Shown in pieces: positions 24,015 to 31,152 of a stretch of 37,806 nucleotides of DNA. A program made the position numbers and the translations under genes. The stretch comes from Sanguibacter keddieii (GTDB taxonomy: Bacteria; Actinomycetota; Actinomycetes; Actinomycetales; Actinomycetaceae), in contig NZ_JVOJ01000025.1 of NCBI RefSeq assembly GCF_001064145.1, positions 1 through 37,806 of the forward strand, in the 5' to 3' direction. Below the pieces are notes generated by a model, which saw nothing but the letters and a program-made list of their open reading frames with translations, had not been told where the DNA came from and searched no databases. Within the stretch, counting starts at the first letter, position 1, and every line of letters starts with the position of its first letter.

Positions 24015-24120
24015 TCGCATGCAATTCCCCTGCGACTCTTTCAAGATTTGAAATCAGATCGTTGAAATCACGCGGTTTTTACAGGGGTCGCCAAAGACCC
24101 CGGGAAGGAATTGCATGCGA
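24015..24120 (+). repeat. 106-bp palindromic element, copy 6 (forward, ATGC arm type)
   Basis: Arms TCGCATGCAATT and AATTGCATGCGA. The inside is nearly identical to copy 7 (CGCACG-type arms) across TTTCAAGATTTGAAAtCAG and the linker, yet both arms differ together. The variable hairpin is GGGGTC/GACCCC. It lies between convergent genes. Confidence 0.88.
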
Positions 24121-24186
24121 AATTGAAGATGCTACCCAGAATCAGTCAACGCAGCACAACGCAGCAGTCGACACTTCTCGCGCCGA

Positions 24187-24963
24187 TCAGTGCCACTCGG
24201 CGTTACCGACAGCCCAGGTACCGTCCTCCTGCTCGACAAGGGTCAGGAACACCAGCTCGTGGACCGGCTCGTGCGAGTCGTCCGCGTAGGAGCGCGTGAA
24301 GCTGACGAGCCTCACCCACTCATTACCTTCGCGGCGGGTCGATTCCCTGCCTTCGACGCCGATGTTCTCAATCGTGACAGTCGTGTGGGAGCGATTCGGC
24401 ACGAGCGGCAGGAACTCACCCTGCCCCCTCGCCAGCTCGGGGTTCGGCGTGTGCTTACGCTGCAGCTCGGGCGTTTCGTAGACGCTCGCGCGGATGGACG
24501 CGAACGCGTCCGTGAGGTCACGCGACGCGTCCCACGTTTGATTGGTGATGACGTAGGCGGAGCACACCGCGTCAGCGTCCTTGCGGTCAACGGTGGACGG
24601 GTCGGGCAGGAGGTCGTCGAGCCACTGAACCGATGCTGGGTGCAGGCAGGTTCCGTCGGGCGCAGAGGTGCCGTCCTCACACGGGGGCATGCTCGAGGCC
24701 GTGGCCTCCAGGGTGGGAGCAGTCGCCTCAGACTGTGGCGCGGTGTCGGGCACCTGTGAAGTCTCACCGGACGAAGCGTCACTCATTCCAGCATTTGAAT
24801 CCGAGCTCGCCTTCGAGGCCGTGGTTCCCGAGTCCGCGCTGGTCAGGAACGTACGCGCCATGAAGAAGCCACCGACGCCCAGGACGAGGGCAACGGCTGC
24901 GACAAGCGCAATGACGACGATTGTCGCCCGCTCGCCACGTGCGACTTTATTCAGTGCGTTCAT
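24187..24963 (-). CDS. Unknown membrane-anchored extracytoplasmic protein
   Basis: 258 residues. I do not recognise the family. One membrane segment (about 13-36, TIVVIALVAAVALVLGVGGF) is followed by a Ser/Thr/Ala/Glu-rich linker (about 42-90) and then a folded part with one Cys pair in PPCEDGTSAPDGTCLHP and a third Cys in DAVCSAYVITNQTW. The end (HELVFLTLVEQEDGTWAVGNAEWH) resembles the last strands of an NTF2-like or cystatin-like fold, which is only a suggestion. The ATG at 24963 is preceded by CTAAGGATGCAT, a good ribosome binding site; upstream in-frame starts were not used. The gene is divergent from the DUF559-type gene across a repeat-rich spacer. Confidence 0.75.
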   Translation of the reverse strand: MNALNKVARGERATIVVIALVAAVALVLGVGGFFMARTFLTSADSGTTASKASSDSNAGMSDASSGETSQVPDTAPQSEATAPTLEATASSMPPCEDGTSAPDGTCLHPASVQWLDDLLPDPSTVDRKDADAVCSAYVITNQTWDASRDLTDAFASIRASVYETPELQRKHTPNPELARGQGEFLPLVPNRSHTTVTIENIGVEGRESTRREGNEWVRLVSFTRSYADDSHEPVHELVFLTLVEQEDGTWAVGNAEWH

Positions 24964-25163
24964 ATGCATCCTTAGTTTGCGTTGTGTGTGCGCATGCAAT
25001 CGCCTGTGGCGCATGGCCGCTCACCGCAGACCGTGCAGCTACTGACCAACATGCCAGCAATCTCACCGTAATTCGTGACATGAGCAACATACAACCTCGT
25101 TCCAGAGGCAAGACGCGCTTGACAACGCGCATCTTTCGAACCGCACGCCACGACGGCCTCCTA

Positions 25164-25261
25164 CCCCAGGCCTCGTACCCCGGGCCTCGTACCCCGGGCC
25201 TCACACCCCAGGCCTCGTACCCCGGGCCTCACACCCCAGGCCTCGTACCCCGGGCCTCGTG
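25164..25261 (+). repeat. 14-bp tandem repeat CCCCGGGCCTCGTA, seven units
   Basis: Seven units with variants CCCCAGGCCTCGTA, CCCCGGGCCTCGTA and CCCCGGGCCTCACA, in perfect register. The unit is close to the reverse complement of the dispersed motif GACGAGGCCGGGGC, so the array may have grown from one copy of it. Confidence 0.85.
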
Positions 25262-25295
25262 CACGCACCCCCACCCCCTCAGTTACCCAACAATG

Positions 25296-25401
25296 TCGCA
25301 CGTAATTCCCCCGCACTTCTTTCAAGATTTGAAACCAGATCGTTGAAATCATGCGGTTTTCGCGAGGTTTAAAAAAGACCTCGGCGGGGAATTACGTGCG
25401 A
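25296..25401 (+). repeat. 106-bp palindromic element, copy 7 (forward)
   Basis: Arms TCGCACGTAATT and AATTACGTGCGA. The variable hairpin is CGAGGT/ACCTCG, different from copy 6 but paired. It lies between divergent genes, so it cannot be a terminator of either. Confidence 0.88.
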
Positions 25402-25470
25402 AATTTCTTAGTTATCCACAGATATTTCAAACAGCTCACACGAAGCGTGACAAAGTAGCATGATCTGTAC

Positions 25471-26409
25471 ATGGATCTCAACGAAGAGCTACGTAAACGG
25501 CACGGAATCACCAAACTATCGAGCTTGCGCCACGCAGAGCTCACTCCCACAATGCTCCCCCAGCCCATCGGACACTACCGAGGCTGGATCTACGATAAGA
25601 ACAGCTTCACTCTCGATCAGGTTCGCGCTTTTGTATACAACGCGTGCATCTCCTGCGTGAGCGCTGCACAAATTTACGAACTTCCGATCCTCATGGAAGA
25701 ACGCCCACAAAAGACCCACCTGTCAGTTTCGTATAACCGCGGAATGCACCCATCGAAGCTACGCCGCTTCGACGACGTATGCGTTCATAGGGAACAGTTC
25801 CTGAGCGACGAAGAAAGGCGCACACACGTCGCCAGCATCGGGACAGTCTTAGAGCGAGTGCTCGTCTGCATGCCACTCAAGGTCTCACTGCCCATGCTTG
25901 ATGCCGCACGCAATCGCGGACTCTACGACGTCTCGACGCTCACTATCCCACCAACCGGCAGCCGACTGCCTCACCTCAGAGAAGCTCTCTCCCTATCGTC
26001 GGACCGAGCCCGCTCAATCCTCGAAACCGTTGCCCGCTTGCAACTCATCGACATGGGACTGACACCGCAGGTCGGAGTCTGGATCGAAGGAGTTGGCGAG
26101 GTCGACATGATCATCCTCGACTTCATCATCATCGAGGTGGACGGGTGGGCCTTCCACTCATCGAAAGAGCAACGCGAGAAGGACCTCAAACGCGATCGAG
26201 AACTTCTAAGGCGCGGATTCGTCGTCCTTCGATTCACCTACGATGACGTCATGAATGGCGACTTTGCGCGAGAGGTCCCGGTCTCAGTGACAGCCCTCCG
26301 CGACCTCGTACCCGACACTGGAATGGAAGACGCGCGCGCCACCGTGAAGAACGCTGGCTTCCTCGACATCCTGAGCGGATACCTGCCCAGTTATCACCTT
26401 CAACACTAA
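25471..26409 (+). CDS. DUF559-type endonuclease-like protein with an AbiEi-like N-terminus
   Basis: 312 residues. The C-terminal part (about 185-285) resembles the DUF559/Vsr-like PD-(D/E)xK fold: GVGEVDMIILDFIIIEVDGW provides acidic residues, followed by AFHSSKEQREKDLKRDRELL and RRGFVVLRFTYDDVM. The N-terminal half looks like the winged-helix and linker region found in AbiEi-like antitoxin and DUF559 proteins of actinobacteria. Its role is unknown; defence or regulation are possible. The base composition is visibly less GC-rich than in neighbours, which suggests transfer. It is alone between two palindromic elements (25296-25401 and 26412-26517). No ribosome binding site is seen; TAGCAT at 25456 may drive a leaderless transcript. 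Confidence 0.75.
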   Translation: MDLNEELRKRHGITKLSSLRHAELTPTMLPQPIGHYRGWIYDKNSFTLDQVRAFVYNACISCVSAAQIYELPILMEERPQKTHLSVSYNRGMHPSKLRRFDDVCVHREQFLSDEERRTHVASIGTVLERVLVCMPLKVSLPMLDAARNRGLYDVSTLTIPPTGSRLPHLREALSLSSDRARSILETVARLQLIDMGLTPQVGVWIEGVGEVDMIILDFIIIEVDGWAFHSSKEQREKDLKRDRELLRRGFVVLRFTYDDVMNGDFAREVPVSVTALRDLVPDTGMEDARATVKNAGFLDILSGYLPSYHLQH

Positions 26410-26411
26410 TT

Positions 26412-26517
26412 TCGCACGTAATTCCACCACCACTATTTCAACATTTGAATTCTAAACGTTGAAATCATGCGGTTTTCTCGGGGTAACACGAAGATCCCCC
26501 GGGGGAATTACGTGCGA
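26412..26517 (+). repeat. 106-bp palindromic element, copy 8 (forward)
   Basis: It starts two bases after the stop of the DUF559-type gene and ends 34 bases before the 3' end of the phosphatase gene, so it fills nearly the whole convergent spacer. Inner hairpin TTCAA/TTGAA, variable hairpin CGGGG/CCCCG. Here it could act as a two-way terminator. Confidence 0.88.
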
Positions 26518-26551
26518 AACTAATGGGGCAACGAGGAATCAGTCCGCGCGC

Positions 26552-27064
26552 CTAGCGTACGAGGGCGAGGATCTGCGGGGAGACCCGCTCGATGACCCCG
26601 AGGGTGTCCAGGAAGTCCTGGTGGCCGCCGTACCACGGGTCGGGCACGTCGCCGCTGCCCTCGGGGTCGAGGTCGCGGTACAGGCAGATGCGCGGCCCCT
26701 CGGCGGAGCGCAGATCGGAAGCGGACGCCGGCGCGCCCGCGTGCTCAATGCCCGCACGATCAGCGAGGCGCTCCAGGACGCTCAGGTGGCGCGAGGTCAT
26801 GGCCAGGATGAGGTCCCACTCCCCCAGCTCGCCGGCGCGGATCTGGCGCGCGCGGTGGTCGGGCAGGGTGTACCCGGCGTCGCGCAGGACGCGGGCGGCG
26901 CGGCGGTCGATCGGGTTGCCGGCTTCCTCGTCGGAGACACCGGCGCTATCGACGACGACGTCCACGCCGGCGCGTGCGGCGGCCTGTTCGAGGATCGCGT
27001 GGGCCATCGTGGATCGGCAGATGTTGCCGGTGCACACCATCAGGACGCGGGTGGGGCGGGTCAT
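26552..27064 (-). CDS. Low-molecular-weight protein-tyrosine phosphatase
   Basis: 170 residues, cytoplasmic. It removes phosphate from tyrosine. The P-loop CTGNICRS (C11 to R17) at the N-terminus is the CX5R active site. The general acid Asp lies in VPDPWYGG near residue 144. The length fits the family. In related bacteria it can act on capsule or signalling kinases; no kinase is nearby. ATG 27064 was chosen because the family starts directly before the P-loop strand. An upstream extension over the motif repeats (27083-27114) is unlikely. The nucleosidase gene lies 57 bp upstream on the same strand. Confidence 0.92.
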   Translation of the reverse strand: MTRPTRVLMVCTGNICRSTMAHAILEQAAARAGVDVVVDSAGVSDEEAGNPIDRRAARVLRDAGYTLPDHRARQIRAGELGEWDLILAMTSRHLSVLERLADRAGIEHAGAPASASDLRSAEGPRICLYRDLDPEGSGDVPDPWYGGHQDFLDTLGVIERVSPQILALVR

Positions 27065-27082
27065 GGTCGGTTCCGTTCGTTC

Positions 27083-27114
27083 GGGGCGACGAGGCCGGGG
27101 CGACGAGGCCGGGG
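27083..27114 (+). repeat. Two overlapping copies of GGGGCGACGAGGCCGGGG
   Basis: Two 18-bp copies share four bases, at 27083-27100 and 27097-27114. They belong to the dispersed motif family and fill the spacer between the phosphatase and nucleosidase genes. Confidence 0.65.
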
Positions 27115-27121
27115 CGGGCAC

Positions 27122-27865
27122 TCAGAGCAGCGTCAGGTAGGCGCGCACGGCCTGGGCGCTGTGGGCGGCGGCGCGGGCACCGTCCATGTGGAAGGCCTGG
27201 TCGGCGGTGGGGCCGCACAGGTCGGAGACGGCTCGCAGCGAGATCCAGTCGACGTCGGAGGACCAGCAGACCTGGGCCATTGCGCAGGTTTCCATGTCGG
27301 TGCCGATGGCGTCGGGGAATCGCGTCCGCATGGGGCCGACGTTGGCCTCGGTGCAGAAGGAATCGGAGGAGACGATGCGCCCGCGGCGCACGCGGTGCTC
27401 GATGAGGCCGCGCAGGATGGGCAGGCGTTCCTCGGCGGCTTCAGAGGTGGTGTAGTCGACGGGCATCTGGGGGACCTGGCCCATGGCGTAGCCGAAGGCG
27501 GTCGCGTCGGCCTGCCCGTAGATGGCGCGGGTGCCGGCGGCGATGTCGCCGACGTTGATGTCGCGGGCGAGCCCGCCGGTGGTGCCGGCGGCGATGACGA
27601 TGGGTGCCTCGACGAGGGTGAGGGCGCGCGCGGTCGCGGACGCGGCGTTGGCCAGGCCGATGCCGGAGGTGACGACCAGGACGGTGCGGCCGTCGAGGAT
27701 GCCGAGCACGAATCGCTGGGTCTTGTGGGTGCCCGCGAGGATGGCTTGGGGCGTCTCGTCGCCGCCGATGGGCGCGAGCTCGTGCAGGAGGGGCGCGGCC
27801 TCCATGTCCATGGCGGCTTGGATGATGGCGTCGACGCGGATGCGCTCGGGGAAGCTGAGGTTCAT
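27122..27865 (-). CDS. Nucleosidase of the PNP/MTAN superfamily
   Basis: 247 residues. It probably cleaves the glycosidic bond of a purine nucleoside such as methylthioadenosine or S-adenosylhomocysteine. Family marks are VVTSGIGLANAASATARAL (phosphate/ribose site), the strand AAGTTGGLARDINVGDI, then DMETCAMAQVCW with the Glu that binds ribose, and LRAVSDLCG with the catalytic-type Asp. The exact substrate is uncertain. ATG 27865 was chosen because upstream sequence in the same frame is the spacer with the dispersed motif and a palindromic element. The phosphatase gene follows, so an operon is plausible. Confidence 0.87.
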   Translation of the reverse strand: MNLSFPERIRVDAIIQAAMDMEAAPLLHELAPIGGDETPQAILAGTHKTQRFVLGILDGRTVLVVTSGIGLANAASATARALTLVEAPIVIAAGTTGGLARDINVGDIAAGTRAIYGQADATAFGYAMGQVPQMPVDYTTSEAAEERLPILRGLIEHRVRRGRIVSSDSFCTEANVGPMRTRFPDAIGTDMETCAMAQVCWSSDVDWISLRAVSDLCGPTADQAFHMDGARAAAHSAQAVRAYLTLL

Positions 27866-27963
27866 GCGTCCATGGTAGGGGACGAGGCCGGGTCGGGTCG
27901 CGCTCGCCCCGCGCGGGGGGCAGCGTTGTATGTGCACCTCCCCTTTCCTGGGTCCCCCAAAAG

Positions 27964-28068
27964 TCGCACGTAATTTAACACGGTCATTTTTGGACATAGC
28001 CCACAAACGTTGCAATTCCAACGATGCAATTTCAAAGTCTGAAATACGCACAGGGGAATTACGTGCGA
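27964..28068 (-). repeat. 105-bp palindromic element, copy 9 (reverse)
   Basis: On the minus strand it carries the ATTGGAATTGCAACG-type linker and the hairpin ATTTCAG/TTGAAAT with one G-T pair. The outer flanks CCCAAAAG and ATTGTTGAGG resemble those of copies 3 and 4. It lies between two minus-strand genes. Confidence 0.88.
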
Positions 28069-28143
28069 CATTGTTGAGGAACCACGGGGCCGGGACAGGG
28101 CCGGGTCGGGGCCGGGTCGGGGGCGGGGCCTCGCCGAGCCCGT

Positions 28144-29322
28144 TTACTGTTTGCCGCGCTCCTCGAGCATCTTCTTCAGGGCGGCGGTGCGGCCCGCGGC
28201 GATCTCCTCCTCGGAGATCTGCTCGGCGTCCGTCAGCAGGTCGGGGGTGGCGGGCGCAGCGCCAGCGTCAGCAGGGGCACCGGGCTCGGCGGAGGTAGGC
28301 GCGGCCTCCGCGGCGGCGGGCTCAGCGGCGGCGGACGCCGGCTCGGAGGACGCAGGCTCGCCGGCCTCAGCCCCGGCCTGCGCCCCGGCCTCGTCCCCGG
28401 AATCGGCGGCCAGCGCGCCAGCGGCAGCGCCCTCGAGCGCCTGGGGCTCCTCGTCCGTGCGCTTGCGCGAGCGCAGCCAGATGGCGCCGGCGATGACCAG
28501 GATGACGGCGACGGACGCGAGGACCGCGATCATCCAGGGCTTCATGACGGAGCCCTTGACCTGCGCGGCTTCTGCGGCGACGGCGTCGTCGTCCATGGGG
28601 ACGCGCTCGCCGGTCACGAGCAGGCGGTGGGTGTTGATGCCGTAGGGGGTGCAGGTGATGAGGGTGGCCAGGTCCTTGCCCTCGACTTTGTTGAGGGATT
28701 CGGTCTCGGTGGGCAGGACGACGCGAATGTCGGTGACCTGGTATTTCAGGTGGCGCCCGGCGGTTTCGATGTAGAAGACGTCGCCCATCTTGACAGAAGT
28801 GAGCTGGTCGAACATGGTGGCGTTGCCCAGGCCGGTGTGGCCGGTGAGGACGGTGTGCGTGGATTCGCCGCCGACGGGCAGGGCGGTGCCGAAGAGGTGG
28901 CCGATGCCCTTGTCGAGCGTCGCAGTCTCGGTGCCGTGGTAGATCGGCAGGTTGACGTCGATCGAGGGGATCTTGATGGTCGCCATGACGTCGTTGAGGT
29001 TGAGCTGGCTCAGGTAGTCCTGGTATTGCGCGGTGCCGGGGCGCTGGGCGTCCAGCCAGGGGTCGAGGATGGGAGACTCGGAGGCTTTGAGGTTGTATTC
29101 GTCGGCGCGGCGCAGGGACTCGGCGACGGCGTCGGGGCCGGCCTGGTCGGCGACGGCGCTGAATTCGGAGGCGATGCGTTCTTGGCGTTGGTTGTTGTAC
29201 TGGGTCGCCAGGACGGGGTAGAGGAGGACAAGGATGCCGGCGAGCAGCAGGATCGGGGGCGCGATGGTGAGGAGACGCCACTTGAGGGGTGTCTTCTTCT
29301 TGTCGGGCGCTTGGGTGCTCAC
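28144..29322 (-). CDS. srtC: Class C (pilin-specific) sortase
   Basis: 392 residues. It joins the backbone pilin into a covalent polymer. An N-terminal membrane segment (about residues 18-36) is followed by the lid-type motif LDPWLDAQ that covers the active site in class C enzymes. The catalytic domain has VLTGHTGLG with the His, TLITCTPYG with the Cys, and INTHRLLVTGER with the Arg. A second membrane segment (MIAVLASVAVILVIAGAIWL) leads to a long Ala/Glu-rich tail of about 100 residues with a DEAGAQAGAEAG insert over the dispersed motif. GTG 29322 is preferred, as it has the ribosome binding site AACGGAGAAAGC; ATG 29337 is an alternative. It is the last gene of the pilus operon. Confidence 0.92.
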   Translation of the reverse strand: MSTQAPDKKKTPLKWRLLTIAPPILLLAGILVLLYPVLATQYNNQRQERIASEFSAVADQAGPDAVAESLRRADEYNLKASESPILDPWLDAQRPGTAQYQDYLSQLNLNDVMATIKIPSIDVNLPIYHGTETATLDKGIGHLFGTALPVGGESTHTVLTGHTGLGNATMFDQLTSVKMGDVFYIETAGRHLKYQVTDIRVVLPTETESLNKVEGKDLATLITCTPYGINTHRLLVTGERVPMDDDAVAAEAAQVKGSVMKPWMIAVLASVAVILVIAGAIWLRSRKRTDEEPQALEGAAAGALAADSGDEAGAQAGAEAGEPASSEPASAAAEPAAAEAAPTSAEPGAPADAGAAPATPDLLTDAEQISEEEIAAGRTAALKKMLEERGKQ

Positions 29323-29404
29323 GCTTTCTCCGTTCATTGCCGAGGCCGTGGAAGTTTGTCTGGTTACAGGGTAGTACCGCTTGGGGGTGGTTGCGGGCAA
29401 CGCG

Positions 29405-29438
29405 AGGGGGGTGTGGACCCGCGGGTCCACACCCCCCT
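29405..29438 (-). terminator. Perfect 34-bp palindrome between pilin and sortase genes
   Basis: The arms AGGGGGGTGTGGACCCG and its exact complement pair over 17 bp with no loop bases. It lies just after the pilin stop. It likely ends most transcripts after the pilin gene or protects their 3' end, so that much more pilin than sortase is made. No T-run follows on the minus strand. Confidence 0.8.
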
Positions 29439-29460
29439 GTGTGTCGCTAGCTAGCGAGGA

Positions 29461-31071
29461 TCAGGCGTCGGCCTGCTCCTTGCGGCGCTTGTTGGCCAGC
29501 GCGATCGCACCGGAGCCGCCCACGAGGAGGGCGCCAGCGCCGATCAGGACGCCGATGCCGGCAGCACCGGTCAGCGGCAGGTCGAAGCCACCGTTGTGCG
29601 GGACGTCCTTGACGGTCGTCGCGAGGGTGTAGGTGTTATCCTCGGTGGAGTTGGTCTGCAGGACCTGGAAGGCGATCGGGCGGGTCTGGAGCTCGAAGCC
29701 GTCGGGGGCCTTGACCTCGACGAGGCAGTAGTAGCCGGGGTTGGCGACGGCCTCGTTGTTCTCCCAGTCGTTGTTGCGCAGGCCGTCGATGGTGACCACA
29801 CCGTCGGTGTCGGTCTCGTAGGTTTCCTTGCCAGCGGGGCTCAGCTTCTCATCGAGGATCGCGTCGACGGACTCGAAGTTCGTGGTCGGGGTGGACTGAG
29901 GCGTGCACTTGTAGACCTCGAACTGGGCGCCCGAGAGCTTGGTGGCGGGATCCTTGGCGTTGACCTTGGTGATCTTCACCTTGCCGAACTTGGAGACGAC
30001 CTCGGAGTTCGGGTAGTCCGGCGGGGGAACGGTGCCGGAGTCGGGCTTCCAGCCGTTGGAGGGGGCGTTGGGGAGCAGGATGGCCTTGTTCTTGAACAGG
30101 CCGTCGGCCTCCACCTTGTCCTTGACGGTGCCGGACAGGTCCATCTGGACCTTGGTGTTGTCGTCCTTGCGGTTGTCGAGCAGCTTCTGGCGGCCCGCAG
30201 CGGTGAACTCGGCGGTCCAGAACTTGGTCTTGCCGTCGGTGCCGTCGGCGGCAATCAGCTTGTAGTCGGTGTCCTTGACAAGGGCGACCTCGCCGGTCTT
30301 GCCGTCGATGATCTTCAGGGCGATCTTGGCCTCGGGCAGCTCGACGCGCTTGTCGTACTGGTCGACGACGTCGTAGTAGGCGAGGGCCTCAGCGGCGGGC
30401 ACGTCGGACTTCAGGGTGTAGGAGATCGCGGAGCCGATGGCCGGGGTGTCCGCGTCGTTGACCGTCTTCTCGATGCCAGCCTTGGAGTTCTTCGGGTAGG
30501 CGTGGACGTCGTAGACCCACTTGTTGAGGTCGTTCGGGTGCGTCATGGGCACCGTGATGATGAAGGGCTTGGAGCCGACGTAGCCCGCGGGGGTCACGGT
30601 CTCGGTCACGACGTAGGCGCCGAGCTTGAGGCCGGAGAAGGTGGCCAGGCCGCCACCGGCGGTGGTCTTCTCGACGGCAGCGTCAACGCCGTCAGCCTTC
30701 GCGGTGTCAACGTTGCCGTTGAAGCCAGCGAGCTTCTCCCAGCCGGCCTGCGTGGTGAGGTCGACGTTGGTCAGGCGCTCGACGGTGAACTTGGCACCGT
30801 CGAGGGGGGTGCCGTGATCGGAGGTGTCCTCAAGGCCGTTACCGGCCATGGTGCCGTTGTTGGCGTCCTTCACGTACTTGTGGATGGTGATGGAGCCGGT
30901 CTTGGAGGCGTCGAGGTCGACCAGCGAGGGGGCGCGCTCGGTCGTGGCAGCGAGGCCGAAGGCGGGGGCAGCCTGGGTCGCGGAGGTGGCGGCGGGCAGG
31001 GCCAGGGCGCCAGCGGCGACGGCGAAGGCTGCAAGCAGGCTCAGGCTGCGGCGGGTCTTCGTGGTGCTCAT
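29461..31071 (-). CDS. Major backbone pilin (FimA/FimP-like) with LPLTG signal
   Basis: 536 residues, the same size as the roughly 535 of Actinomyces fimbrial shaft proteins. It forms the covalent pilus shaft. A signal peptide covers about 1-34. The pilin motif WVYDVHAYPKN (185-195) offers K194 as the residue joined to the next subunit. The E-box is in CLVEVKAPDGFEL. SpaA-like domains (GSITIHKYVKD; KVKITKVNAKDPATKLSG) probably carry isopeptide bonds. The sorting signal LPLTG begins at residue 498, followed by a hydrophobic segment and KRRKE. ATG 31071 has the ribosome binding site AGGAGAAAG. It is the middle gene of the pilus operon, 81 bp after the tip protein gene. Confidence 0.94.
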   Translation of the reverse strand: MSTTKTRRSLSLLAAFAVAAGALALPAATSATQAAPAFGLAATTERAPSLVDLDASKTGSITIHKYVKDANNGTMAGNGLEDTSDHGTPLDGAKFTVERLTNVDLTTQAGWEKLAGFNGNVDTAKADGVDAAVEKTTAGGGLATFSGLKLGAYVVTETVTPAGYVGSKPFIITVPMTHPNDLNKWVYDVHAYPKNSKAGIEKTVNDADTPAIGSAISYTLKSDVPAAEALAYYDVVDQYDKRVELPEAKIALKIIDGKTGEVALVKDTDYKLIAADGTDGKTKFWTAEFTAAGRQKLLDNRKDDNTKVQMDLSGTVKDKVEADGLFKNKAILLPNAPSNGWKPDSGTVPPPDYPNSEVVSKFGKVKITKVNAKDPATKLSGAQFEVYKCTPQSTPTTNFESVDAILDEKLSPAGKETYETDTDGVVTIDGLRNNDWENNEAVANPGYYCLVEVKAPDGFELQTRPIAFQVLQTNSTEDNTYTLATTVKDVPHNGGFDLPLTGAAGIGVLIGAGALLVGGSGAIALANKRRKEQADA

Positions 31072-31152
31072 AGGTTTTCTTTCTCCTGTGTGTGTGATTT
31101 CGGGAGTTTTTTCTGATGGTGGGTCTCGTGGTCACGGGACCTCATGGGTGGC

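Larger units (their letters stand above)
24964..25470. other. Divergent spacer with 14-bp repeats and a palindromic element
   Basis: This 507-bp stretch between divergent genes has a 98-bp array of 14-bp units (25164-25261), a palindromic element (25296-25401), a single DnaA-box-like TTATCCACA (25412-25420) and a possible -10 box (TAGCAT, 25456-25461) ten bases before the next start. No gene is seen. Confidence 0.7.

Noticed and set aside
25412-25420. DnaA box TTATCCACA here and its complement at 6958-6966, as a sign of a replication origin
   Set aside because: Both are single perfect boxes without clustering, AT-rich unwinding DNA, or dnaA/dnaN/parAB genes nearby.
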